From Comamonas flocculans (GTDB lineage Bacteria; Pseudomonadota; Gammaproteobacteria; Burkholderiales; Burkholderiaceae_C): a stretch of 64,000 nt of DNA. The translations under genes and the position numbers were made by a program. Shown one piece after another: positions 1 through 7,432 of the stretch; within the stretch, counting starts at the first letter, position 1; each line of letters starts with the position of its first letter. The notes under the pieces were generated by a model that was given only the letters and a program-made list of their open reading frames with translations, was not told where the DNA came from and did not search any database. The stretch covers positions 2,542,001 through 2,606,000 of the forward strand of contig NZ_CP042344.1 in the NCBI RefSeq assembly GCF_007954405.1, given 5' to 3'.

Positions 1-497
1 AGTTTGTCCAAAGTTACTTCACCTGCATCCGGGGGGCTTACAGGAGTGACGTCGTTCTCGTAGTTCCAGAAGTCCTGGTGCCCGGTGCGGCGCGCGCAAA
101 GACCATCCTTGCACTTGCCTTCGGCAGCATTCAGCGTGGCCACCAAGCCGTTGATTTCCTTGGCTTCGGTGGGAAACTGGAGCTGGGTGAAATTCCATTG
201 ACGACAGGGGGCAGCGCAGGGTTTTCCGTCCGCCGTCTGGCCTCGGATATCCAACTCAGCGTCTTGCAATAGCGCTTGAGCGGCCTCAAAGGCGCGCTGG
301 TAATCGGCGTCATTTCCCACCACCAGTTCGTTGAACATCGAGGTGCGGGATGCCCACAGCGCCAGCAGCATGGACAGCATGACGAAGACGATGACTACGA
401 ACAAGGCAATGCCGTGTTGCGACGCGCGACGCTTCAAGGGGCGGAGTGCCCTTGAAACGATAGGCCGTGGGGGGGGCGAACAGATCAATGAGGACAT
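1..497 (-). CDS. pilX: PilX, type IV pilus minor pilin (partial)
   Basis: The gene runs off the left edge, so only about 165 N-terminal codons are present. From ATG at 497 the product begins MSSLICSPPPRP, then has a short basic leader ending in RRASQHG followed by the hydrophobic stretch IALFVVIVFVMLSMLLALW, the class III prepilin signal and N-terminal helix. The next region (SRTSMFNELVVGNDADYQRAFEAAQALLQDAE) is the typical PilX pattern. Minor pilins such as PilX prime pilus assembly together with PilV, PilW and PilY1. It starts 18 nt after the pilW stop and is the last visible gene of the minor pilin operon; pilY1 would be expected further left. A run of eight G on the plus strand (469-476) lies in the leader codons (PPP). 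Confidence 0.85.
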   Translation of the reverse strand, partial: MSSLICSPPPRPIVSRALRPLKRRASQHGIALFVVIVFVMLSMLLALWASRTSMFNELVVGNDADYQRAFEAAQALLQDAELDIRGQTADGKPCAAPCRQWNFTQLQFPTEAKEINGLVATLNAAEGKCKDGLCARRTGHQDFWNYENDVTPVSPPDAGEVTLDK

Positions 498-515
498 GGC
501 TGACTCTAACGATGT

Positions 516-1415
516 TCAGATGCTTGGTTCCAGGAGGGCCTGGCTGCGCAACTGGAAGGTATTGCGCAGCAGCAAGTGCAACCGGTTCTTGCGAGGACCT
601 GTCAATGTGGTCATGTCGACTTCCGTTTCACCATCGCAGCCCATGTACTTGCTGCCGTCCGGCATATCTACAGGTTCGGTGCCATAAACGACAAGGCAGA
701 CCTGTATGCCTTGCACCTGGCGCCAGTTCTTGACGTCCGCCGCTTTCTTGTATTGAATCTCGGAGCCGTTTGCGCCCAACGATTGTTCGATATAAACAAA
801 TTGCAATTCTGCAACATTGCCAATGACAGGCTGTGCAGTCGAACCATTACCGCTGCATTTGAGTTGAGCATCTTCAAGAGTAAAATTGCTTTCTGTTTTT
901 CGGTCCTCACTTGCGTCTTTTGGCAAACCAATACAGTTACGTGACAGAGCGATTTCATCGGTGTTGATGAAAACACGGTCCTTGTAGCGCCGAAAGGCGG
1001 TTGCTAGTGAACTATCGGTACTGACTTTGCCCAACGTGTCTTCTTGGTTGAAGTTATTGCCTTCGGTTCCTGTGGTATTGGTTTCGAAGGCGACGGGGCT
1101 CATGGGATCGGCACCTGTTCCGGCGCTCGCTGGATCAGGGTTGAGATAAAGCGATCCGGCTTGCCGCAGCTGGTTACCGATGACGCGCATGGCATAGGCG
1201 CCTTGTTGTTGCAATTGGCTGGCGTCGCTGACCGTGCCGCTGATACCGCGAGAAGCCATCAAGGCCACCATGGCCACTGCCACCACGAGCAGGCCGATGG
1301 CGATGCCGACCATCAGTTCGACCAGAGTGACGCCGCGTTGCCAGGCCATTTTGGGCCGTTTCAGGGCTCGGGCGCTTGCAAGCCGGTCGACAGGCGCTAT
1401 CAAAAAAGTTGTCAT
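516..1415 (-). CDS. pilW: PilW, type IV pilus minor pilin
   Basis: 299 aa. Residues about 22-50 hold a prepilin signal, WQRG followed by VTLVELMVGIAIGLLVVAVAM, with the conserved Glu at +5 after the Gly cleavage site; PilD peptidase would cut here. The rest is a periplasmic domain with paired Cys residues, as usual for PilW. PilW is a minor pilin needed for initiating type IV pilus assembly at the inner membrane. It lies 12 nt after pilV and 18 nt before pilX, all on the minus strand, which indicates one transcript. Confidence 0.88.
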   Translation of the reverse strand: MTTFLIAPVDRLASARALKRPKMAWQRGVTLVELMVGIAIGLLVVAVAMVALMASRGISGTVSDASQLQQQGAYAMRVIGNQLRQAGSLYLNPDPASAGTGADPMSPVAFETNTTGTEGNNFNQEDTLGKVSTDSSLATAFRRYKDRVFINTDEIALSRNCIGLPKDASEDRKTESNFTLEDAQLKCSGNGSTAQPVIGNVAELQFVYIEQSLGANGSEIQYKKAADVKNWRQVQGIQVCLVVYGTEPVDMPDGSKYMGCDGETEVDMTTLTGPRKNRLHLLLRNTFQLRSQALLEPSI

Positions 1416-1427
1416 TCAGTCCTCGCG

Positions 1428-2105
1428 TCAAGAGCAATAGGCAGTCAGCTCGGCGGCCCCGTTGTCGTAAGGTGCGCAGCGGGCGGGAACGGGCAGGTAC
1501 TGCAGGTGGCAGATGCGGTCTGCCGGGCACGCGTTGTCGGTATCGGTCCCGGCAGAGAAACTGCCATCGTTCTGGCGCACTTTGGACGCGTCGATGTCAT
1601 CGGTGGCCAGGCCTTCGCGCTCGTTCGCTCGCCAGCTGATGATGACCCCCAGTACGCGGCGATTGGTGCCGTCCACGCCTGCCTCACCCGGCGCCTCGAA
1701 GATACTCGCCTGCCCCAGAGGCAGGGTCTGCTCTACGGTCAGCTTCCATTGGTACAGGTCATGGGTGATCTGCTGGCTTGGCGTACAGGCGGTCGCAGTG
1801 CAGTCCGCCGGGGTGATGTCGCTGGCCTTCTGGCCGTAGCCGGACGGAAAACTCGCCAATTTCAGCATGGCATTGGGATTGACCCGCATGCGTTCTCCCA
1901 GGTCGTCGATCAGGCGTATGGCCTGGGCGCGTCGGACGGTGGTCTGGGTGTCCGCCAAGGTGCGCATCTGTACCCCGACGATGCCGAGGATGCCGAGCGC
2001 TGAAACAACGAGAGCGATCAGTGACTCGATGAGCGTGATGCCGGTTTGGCGTTTTGCGCGTCTGGGCTGCATGAAGAACCTTGAAAGATATTTGGCAGAA
2101 GTCAT
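1428..2105 (-). CDS. pilV: PilV, type IV pilus minor pilin
   Basis: 225 aa from ATG 2105; that start overlaps the stop of the preceding pilin gene as ATGA, indicating translational coupling. A longer reading frame exists upstream but only runs through the neighbouring gene. After a basic leader (RRAKRQTG) comes ITLIESLIALVVSALGILG, a PilV-type N-terminal helix with Glu at +5. The following QMRTLADTQTTVRRAQAIRLIDDLGERMRVNP is characteristic of PilV. The C-terminal half contains several Cys. Role: minor pilin in the pilus-priming complex with PilW and PilX. Confidence 0.88.
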   Translation of the reverse strand: MTSAKYLSRFFMQPRRAKRQTGITLIESLIALVVSALGILGIVGVQMRTLADTQTTVRRAQAIRLIDDLGERMRVNPNAMLKLASFPSGYGQKASDITPADCTATACTPSQQITHDLYQWKLTVEQTLPLGQASIFEAPGEAGVDGTNRRVLGVIISWRANEREGLATDDIDASKVRQNDGSFSAGTDTDNACPADRICHLQYLPVPARCAPYDNGAAELTAYCS

Positions 2106-2683
2106 GGCTGGGCCTTGCATTCGATTTCGCCGGGCAAGGACCGTATGCGCCCACCGGCCGCCAGGCACACCGTGTAGGTGCTGGCGGAACTGACTCCGGC
2201 AGGCACTGGTGAAAGTACGAAGCTCAGGGTGTTGTTGCCGTTGGTCATGCCCCAACGGTCAAACTTGAGGCTGTTGCCGCTCGGGCGACGTATTACATTG
2301 ACGTTGCCGGGTAAAGCGAACTGACGCAAGACAGGCTCGGTGCTCTGCCGCGTGCCGTCGCCATTCAAGTCAGCGAATGCAATCCAGCCGCACCCCCATT
2401 CCTCCGTGGTTGGAGCGTTCTGGCAACCTCCTGCGCTGTTCTTGAGTTTTGTCAGGCTCAGCCGGCCGCCACGCTTGATGGCTTCCGAGCGCGCGTAATA
2501 CAGAGTGGATTCCAGATCGCCCACGACTTGGCGAACGCGCCATCGATCCACGATGGATCCGAAGCTTGGAGCAGCCAGCGACGCCAGCACCGCCAGGATG
2601 GCGACCGTGACCATCAATTCGATGACCGTAAAACCCTGCATGTTTTTGCGGTTGGCGCGCATCGTGATGGAAGTTGCGGTCAT
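2102..2683 (-). CDS. GspH/FimT-family minor pilin (copy 2)
   Basis: 193 aa. Leader MTATSITMRANRKNMQG is followed by FTVIELMVTVAILAVLASLAAPSF, a canonical prepilin N-terminus, then RWRVRQVVGDLESTLYYARSEAIKRGG, the hallmark of the GspH/FimT domain. FimT/FimU proteins are minor pseudopilins of the type IV pilus; some take part in DNA binding during natural transformation. It follows the paralogous gene at 2698-3231 by 14 nt and overlaps pilV by 4 nt. FimT and FimU cannot be told apart from sequence alone here. Confidence 0.85.
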   Translation of the reverse strand: MTATSITMRANRKNMQGFTVIELMVTVAILAVLASLAAPSFGSIVDRWRVRQVVGDLESTLYYARSEAIKRGGRLSLTKLKNSAGGCQNAPTTEEWGCGWIAFADLNGDGTRQSTEPVLRQFALPGNVNVIRRPSGNSLKFDRWGMTNGNNTLSFVLSPVPAGVSSASTYTVCLAAGGRIRSLPGEIECKAQP

Positions 2684-2697
2684 GTCAGGGCCCCGAG

Positions 2698-3231
2698 TCA
2701 GGCGCAGGCTGCGCCGTGCGATTTTTGAAAAACGCGGCTTCCTTCAGCAATGCACAAACGAATGGCGCTGCTGTCACCGTCGTCCTTTCCTTCAGGCTTG
2801 ACCAAGATGCTCATTGCAGCCGCAACGCCGCCGTCGGTCTCCGAGACCATGCCCCATCGATCCACGTAGAGCTTGGTCTTGCTGCTGCTCTGGGTTGCGG
2901 ATACGCGTCGCAGGGCCTCAAACTCGCGCAAGGGAGCGCCGCCGCTGGTCAAACCGACCTTCCAGCCTTGACTCCATCCGCCCGTGGCGTCGATCACGAT
3001 GCCGCCGCCGCGCTTGATGGCTTCGGAGCGTGCGTAGTAGATGGTCGACTGGAGGTCTTCCGCGGCTCCCCGGACACGCCACCTCTCGATGATGGGGTTG
3101 AAGCTGGGCGCGGCCAGCGCAGCCAGCACGGCCAGGATAGCAACCGTGACCAGCAACTCGATGACCGTGAACCCGCTTTGCGAGCGGGCTTGCCGAGGAA
3201 CACCGGCGCATGAAAATGGCAAAAGGGGCAT
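2698..3231 (-). CDS. GspH/FimT-family minor pilin (copy 1)
   Basis: 177 aa, first gene of the minor pilin operon. After the leader (RQARSQSG) comes FTVIELLVTVAILAVLAAL, then ERWRVRGAAEDLQSTIYYARSEAIKRGG, nearly the same as in the next gene, so the two are tandem paralogues that diverged mainly in their C-terminal domains. Start ATG 3231 is the first in the open frame; the 18-residue leader is long for a type III signal, so a later start cannot be excluded. Function is inferred: minor pseudopilin of the type IV pilus (FimT or FimU role). Confidence 0.83.
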   Translation of the reverse strand: MPLLPFSCAGVPRQARSQSGFTVIELLVTVAILAVLAALAAPSFNPIIERWRVRGAAEDLQSTIYYARSEAIKRGGGIVIDATGGWSQGWKVGLTSGGAPLREFEALRRVSATQSSSKTKLYVDRWGMVSETDGGVAAAMSILVKPEGKDDGDSSAIRLCIAEGSRVFQKSHGAACA

Positions 3232-3349
3232 GTAAACATCCTAGGGTGCACGTATCGATTTGTGCCGCCCGTGCGACCAGTGGCCGGCTTTGGAGGACGA
3301 GCGGTCTCTCGCCTCGGACGCGTTTGCCGTATTCCCAGAACTCCTCAGG

Positions 3350-3613
3350 TCAGGCAGGCCCCGGTACGCAAAAGAAAGAGCCGGGCGAGCGATGCGAGGA
3401 GGCCGCCGCCGCTACGCCCGGCTTGGCACATTCCAGCGTCGACGGGCGCACCGTGGGGCGACCCTGGGCGTCGGAGGGTACGGACAGGGGTTTGCGGGCA
3501 TCCACGTAGAGCGACAGGCCGGTTTCCCGCGCATCGGCAGCCTGCAGCAGCGCTTCGTCCTCGTCCATGCCGAAGGTGATGGCCTCGGGCACGGTGGGGA
3601 AGATCACCAGCAC
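3350..3613 (-). pseudogene. hicB-type antitoxin relic
   Basis: An 87-codon open stretch contains FPTVPEAITFGMDEDEALLQ, AADARETGLSLYVDARKPL and GRPTVRPSTLECAKPGV, the middle of a HicB-family antitoxin (partial RNase-H-like fold; PEAITFG-DEDEAL-AADALET pattern). The N-terminal strand of about 25 residues is missing, and after ECAKPGV the frame continues into a low-complexity Ala/Ser tail instead of the expected DNA-binding helix region, so the gene looks cut at both ends. No hicA toxin is visible. It sits between the pilin operon and tRNA-Thr, a usual place for island remnants. Confidence 0.6.
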
Positions 3614-3751
3614 GCTGTGCAGTCAGTGCCTACCCAAAAGCACTGAGCGCCAGTACCAGACAAGCCCTGCAAAGAGCCATTTTTTGTGGGCTTGTGCCTG
3701 TCCGTGTTTGACAAAAATGCCTAGAGATTGCCTACAAGCAACACACAAAGA
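3614..3751. other. Intergenic spacer between hicB relic and tRNA terminator
   Basis: Apart from the hicB relic there is no gene between the pilin operon (ending 3231) and tRNA-Thr. This stretch holds a 7-bp inverted repeat, TCAGTGC at 3623-3629 and GCACTGA at 3640-3646, and is more AT-rich than its surroundings. No further coding signal was seen. Confidence 0.4.
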
Positions 3752-3784
3752 AAAAGCGCACTACGTTTTGTGTAGCGCGCTTTC
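3752..3784 (-). terminator. Rho-independent terminator after tRNA-Thr
   Basis: On the minus strand the arms AAGCGCGCTAC and GTAGTGCGCTT pair over 11 positions (one G-T wobble) around a 7-nt loop and are followed by a T-rich run (TTTCTTTG). It lies 12 nt past the tRNA 3' end, in the right orientation to end the tRNA transcript. Confidence 0.75.
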
Positions 3785-3795
3785 CTTTGCCTATC

Positions 3796-3871
3796 TGGTG
3801 CCGGAGAGAGGAATCGAACCCCCGACCTTCTCATTACGAATGAGCTGCTCTACCAACTGAGCTACTCCGGC
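3796..3871 (-). tRNA. tRNA-Thr (anticodon CGT)
   Basis: The minus strand reads GCCGGAGTAGCTCAGTTGG at the 5' end, an anticodon arm with loop TTCGTAA (anticodon CGT, reads ACG), a T-arm GGTTCGATTCC, and acceptor CTCCGGC followed by A and encoded CCA (3796-3798). Length is 76 nt including CCA. The acceptor stem GCCGGAG/CTCCGGC pairs fully. Confidence 0.96.
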
Positions 3872-3925
3872 CAAGCCCGTCATTATATAGGCGGGCTTGG
3901 CCGTTTTTGCCGCTGGCGCCGGCCT

Positions 3926-4618
3926 TCAGGTGGCGGTGGGCAGGGTGGCGATCAGGCCGCGGATGCCGTCCCAGACGATCTGCACGCCCACCGACAGCAG
4001 CATGAAGGCCATGATGCGCAGGAAGACGAGCTGGCCAACCTCGCCGAGTTTGCGCAGCAGCAGCACCGCGTAGCGGAAGGTCGTTGCCACCAGCACGCCC
4101 AGCAGCACCATGCCGGCCAGCGCGCCGGCGAGGTTGGCCAGGGTTTCGGTGATGCGCGGGGTGCGCAGGCTGGCACCGACGGCGATGGCGGCGGCCAGCG
4201 AGCCGGGTCCGCAGGTGATGGGGAAGGACAGCGGGTAGAAGGTGTTCAGGCGGGCGTTTTCCTCGGTCAGAGTCTGCGCCATCTGCGCGGTGTCGTCGTG
4301 CGCGGGCTGCTGGGTGTTGAGCATCAGCCACGCGTTGTAGGCGACGATGATGCCGCCGGCCACGCGCACCACGGGCAGCGAGATGCCGAACAGGTCCAGC
4401 ACCAGCGAGCCCAGCGTCATCGTCAGGGCCAGCAGGATGGTGACGTACTTGCCGACGGTGATGGCGAGCTGGCGGCGTTGGGCCGCGCTCATGCCCTGGG
4501 TCCAGCTCACGAAGATGGGCGCGGTGGCCAGCGGGTTGATGATGGGCAGCACCCCCGCCATGGCGAACAACAGGCTTTTGCCAAAGGCGGAGATCAGCGC
4601 AAGAAAGGAGAATTCCAT
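3926..4618 (-). CDS. MarC/NAAT-family inner membrane protein
   Basis: 230 aa from ATG 4618 (MEFSFLALISAFGKSLLF). Six hydrophobic segments are visible, and the first contains the family signature GVLPIINPLATAPIFVSWT; a second is FPITCGPGSLAAAIAVGASLR in the middle. MarC proteins are integral inner membrane proteins first linked to antibiotic resistance; that role was later disputed, and the transported substrate is unknown. An upstream in-frame ATG at 4666 would add 16 residues with no hydrophobic character, so 4618 is preferred. It is divergent from the BCCT gene, with 146 nt between starts. Confidence 0.88.
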   Translation of the reverse strand: MEFSFLALISAFGKSLLFAMAGVLPIINPLATAPIFVSWTQGMSAAQRRQLAITVGKYVTILLALTMTLGSLVLDLFGISLPVVRVAGGIIVAYNAWLMLNTQQPAHDDTAQMAQTLTEENARLNTFYPLSFPITCGPGSLAAAIAVGASLRTPRITETLANLAGALAGMVLLGVLVATTFRYAVLLLRKLGEVGQLVFLRIMAFMLLSVGVQIVWDGIRGLIATLPTAT

Positions 4619-4764
4619 GAATCCGGGGGCGATCGGTGGGATGTTGCGCTGCAATAATGCCAGCAAAACGGGTGGCGTGAAGCCCGCTGGGCCTTTTGCG
4701 CGATGGTGCGGGCGTCGCAGGGGTGGCAGCGCTGCCCGTGCACCATGAACAAGGGAGGCGAGCC

Positions 4765-6366
4765 ATGGTGTTTCATGTATCGATCGCGATCGTGGCGGTC
4801 CTGGTGCTGTTGGCCGGTCTGGTGCCGGGACCCTTCAACGCGGCCATGCAGTCGGCGCTGGGCGTGGTGGTGCACGGCGCTGGGTGGATGTACCTGCTGG
4901 TGGTGTTCGTCACGCTGCTGTTCCTGCTCTACCTGGCGTTCGGGCGCCTGGGGGCGCTGCGCATCGGCGGCGAGGACGCCGAGCCGGAGTTTTCCAGGGT
5001 GAGCTGGCTGTCGATGCTGTTTGCGGCGGGCATGGGCATAGGCCTGGTGTTCTGGGGCGCGGCCGAACCGATTTCGCACTTCGTGCGGCCGCCCGAGGGG
5101 CTGGCGCCGCAGACCTCGGTGGCAGCGCGCGCGGCCATGCGCTACGCCTTCTTCCACTGGGGACTGCACCCCTGGGCCATTTATGCGCTGATCGGCCTGG
5201 CCATGGCCTGGTTTCAATACAACCGGGGCGGGCGCGGCCTGGTGAGCGACATGCTGGAGCCGGTGCTGGGCCGCCACCACGCCGGCTGGGCCGGGCAGGT
5301 GGTGAACATTGCCGCGGTGGTGGCCACGGCCATCGGCGTGGCCACCACCCTGGGTTTCGGCACCATCCAGATTGCGGCCGGGCTGGAGCGGGTGTTCGGC
5401 ATCAAGGCGACGCAGACCCTGCAGCTGGCCACGATAGGCGTGGCCTTCGTGCTCTACATGGCCTCCAGCACCAGCGGGGTGGAGCGGGGCATCAAGTGGC
5501 TGTCCAACACCAATCTGCTGCTGGCGGGGCTGTTGATGCTGGCGGTGCTGCTGCTCGGGCCGACGGGCGCGCTGTTCGATACCTTCACCACCACCCTCGG
5601 GGCTTACGTCAACCAGCTGGTGACGATGAGCCTGCGCCTCTCGCCATTTTCCGAGAGCACCTGGTCGTTTGACTGGACGGTGTTCTACTGGGCCTGGTGG
5701 ATCGCCTGGGCGCCCTTCGTGGGCGCTTTCATCGCGCGGGTCTCGCGCGGGCGTACGGTCAAGGAATTCGTCATCGGCGTGGTGCTGGCGCCCACGCTGC
5801 TGGGCTTTGCCTGGTTTGCGGTGTTTGGCGGCGCGGCGCTGCACGCGCAGATCTTCGGCCAGGCGGATCTGGTGCAGGCGCTGGCCAATGGCTACGAGAC
5901 GGTGCTCTTCGTGCTGTTCGACAGCCTACCCGCCAGCATGCTGCTGTCGGTGGTGGCGCTGGTGCTGCTGATCATCTTCTTCGTCACCTCGGCCGACTCG
6001 GCGGTGCTGGTGCTGGCCAGCATGTCCACCGACGAGGCAGGCGACCCGCCGCTGCGCCGCCGCGTGGTCTGGGGCGTGGCGGTGGCGCTGATTGCGGCGG
6101 CGCTGCTGGTGGCCGGCGGCCTGCAGGCGCTGCAGGGCCTGATCACGATAGCGGCGCTGCCGTTCGCGCTGCTGATGCTGCTGGTGATCGTCAGCCTGTT
6201 TCGCGTGCTCGATGGCGAGACCACGCGGCTGCGCCGCGAACGCCAGCAGCAGCGGCACATGATGCAGACCTGGGTGCAGCGCGAGATGGCGCAGCAGGCG
6301 CGCCAGTACGCTCCGGCGCCTGGCGCGCCCGCGCCGCGAGCGCCCGGATCACCCGACGGCGGCTGA
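4765..6366 (+). CDS. BCCT-family transporter (betaine/carnitine/choline type)
   Basis: 533 aa, about 12 membrane helices. The ATG at 4765 follows AAGGGAGG by 6 nt; a longer frame upstream lacks a ribosome site. The BCCT hallmarks are present: GMGIGLVFWGAAEP at about residues 89-102 and YWAWWIAWAPFVGAFIARVSRGRT at about 308-331, the aromatic substrate box region. The family moves quaternary ammonium solutes such as glycine betaine, choline or carnitine, driven by sodium or protons. The basic C-terminal tail (RLRRERQQQRHMMQ) resembles osmosensing tails but is short. Substrate cannot be named. Convergent with fbp. Confidence 0.9.
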   Translation: MVFHVSIAIVAVLVLLAGLVPGPFNAAMQSALGVVVHGAGWMYLLVVFVTLLFLLYLAFGRLGALRIGGEDAEPEFSRVSWLSMLFAAGMGIGLVFWGAAEPISHFVRPPEGLAPQTSVAARAAMRYAFFHWGLHPWAIYALIGLAMAWFQYNRGGRGLVSDMLEPVLGRHHAGWAGQVVNIAAVVATAIGVATTLGFGTIQIAAGLERVFGIKATQTLQLATIGVAFVLYMASSTSGVERGIKWLSNTNLLLAGLLMLAVLLLGPTGALFDTFTTTLGAYVNQLVTMSLRLSPFSESTWSFDWTVFYWAWWIAWAPFVGAFIARVSRGRTVKEFVIGVVLAPTLLGFAWFAVFGGAALHAQIFGQADLVQALANGYETVLFVLFDSLPASMLLSVVALVLLIIFFVTSADSAVLVLASMSTDEAGDPPLRRRVVWGVAVALIAAALLVAGGLQALQGLITIAALPFALLMLLVIVSLFRVLDGETTRLRRERQQQRHMMQTWVQREMAQQARQYAPAPGAPAPRAPGSPDGG

Positions 6367-6410
6367 GCCTTGCCCGGCGGTGCGCCCGGGCGCATCCGCC
6401 ATGCGCGGCC

Positions 6411-7421
6411 TCAGGCTTCGGCGTGGTAGCCGGTCACGCGTTCGACCTCGTTCTTCGAGCCCAGGATCACGCTCACGCGCTCGTGCAGCTGGGTGGGCTG
6501 GATGTCCAGGATGCGCTGGCGGCCATTGGTGGCCGCGCCGCCCGCCTGCTCCACCAGCCAGCCCATGGGGTTGGCTTCGTACATCAGGCGCAGCTTGCCG
6601 GGCTTTCTGGGCTCGCGCTTGTCCCAGGGGTACATGAAGATGCCGCCGCGGCACAGGATGCGGTGCACGTCGGCCACCATGCTGGCGATCCAGCGCATGT
6701 TGAAATTCTTGCCGCGCGGGCCGTCCTCGCCCGCCAGGCATTCGTCGATGTAGCGCTTGACCGGCGCGTCCCAGTGGCGCACGTTGCTCATGTTGATGGC
6801 GAACTCCTTCGTGTCCTCGGGAATGCGCACGTTCTCGCGCGTGAGGACGAAGGAGCCCTGCTCGCGGTCCAGCGTGAACATGGCCACGCCGTCGCCGACG
6901 GTGAGCACCAGGGTGGTTTGCGGCCCGTAGATGCAGTAGCCGGCGGCCACCTGGCAGTTGCCGGGCTGCAGAAAGTCATTGTCGTGCACGCCGGGGTGGC
7001 CTTCGGGCTTTTTCAACACGCTGAAGATGGTGCCGATGGAGACGTTCACGTCGATGTTGCTGGAGCCGTCCAGCGGGTCGAACATCAGCAGGTATTCGCC
7101 CTGGGGGTAGCGGTTGGGCACGACGTAGATGCCTTCCATCTCCTCGCTGGCCATTGCTGCGAGGTGCCCGCCCCATTCGTTGGCCTCGATCAGGGTTTCG
7201 TTGGCGATGATGTCCAGCTTCTTCTGCACCTCGCCCTGCACGTTCTCGGTGCCGGCGCTGCCCATCACGTCGCCCAGCTCGCCCTTGTTGACGGCAAAGC
7301 TGATGCGCTTGCAGGCGCGCGCCACCACCTCCAGCAGCAGGCGCAGCTCGGACGGGATGTGGCCGTGCACGCGCTGCTGTTCGACGAGGTAGCGGGTGAG
7401 GCTGATGCGGTGGTCGACCAT
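6411..7421 (-). CDS. fbp: Fructose-1,6-bisphosphatase class I
   Basis: 336 aa. Start ATG 7421 is preceded by GAGAGGAG, a strong ribosome site. It carries the class I signature [13 protein letters not shown] (metal and phosphate binding, near residue 112-124), the upstream [12 protein letters not shown] region and the C-terminal [21 protein letters not shown]. It hydrolyses fructose-1,6-bisphosphate to fructose-6-phosphate in gluconeogenesis and, in some relatives, the Calvin cycle. It follows pepN by 11 nt on the same strand, so both may share a transcript started upstream of prfB or pepN. Confidence 0.96.
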   Translation of the reverse strand: MVDHRISLTRYLVEQQRVHGHIPSELRLLLEVVARACKRISFAVNKGELGDVMGSAGTENVQGEVQKKLDIIANETLIEANEWGGHLAAMASEEMEGIYVVPNRYPQGEYLLMFDPLDGSSNIDVNVSIGTIFSVLKKPEGHPGVHDNDFLQPGNCQVAAGYCIYGPQTTLVLTVGDGVAMFTLDREQGSFVLTRENVRIPEDTKEFAINMSNVRHWDAPVKRYIDECLAGEDGPRGKNFNMRWIASMVADVHRILCRGGIFMYPWDKREPRKPGKLRLMYEANPMGWLVEQAGGAATNGRQRILDIQPTQLHERVSVILGSKNEVERVTGYHAEA

Positions 7422-7432
7422 GAAAACTCCTC

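Noticed and set aside
4594..5844. 416-codon minus-strand frame across the BCCT gene
   Set aside because: His/Gln/Arg-rich text is the reverse reading of a hydrophobic protein gene. The BCCT protein on the plus strand has full family motifs.
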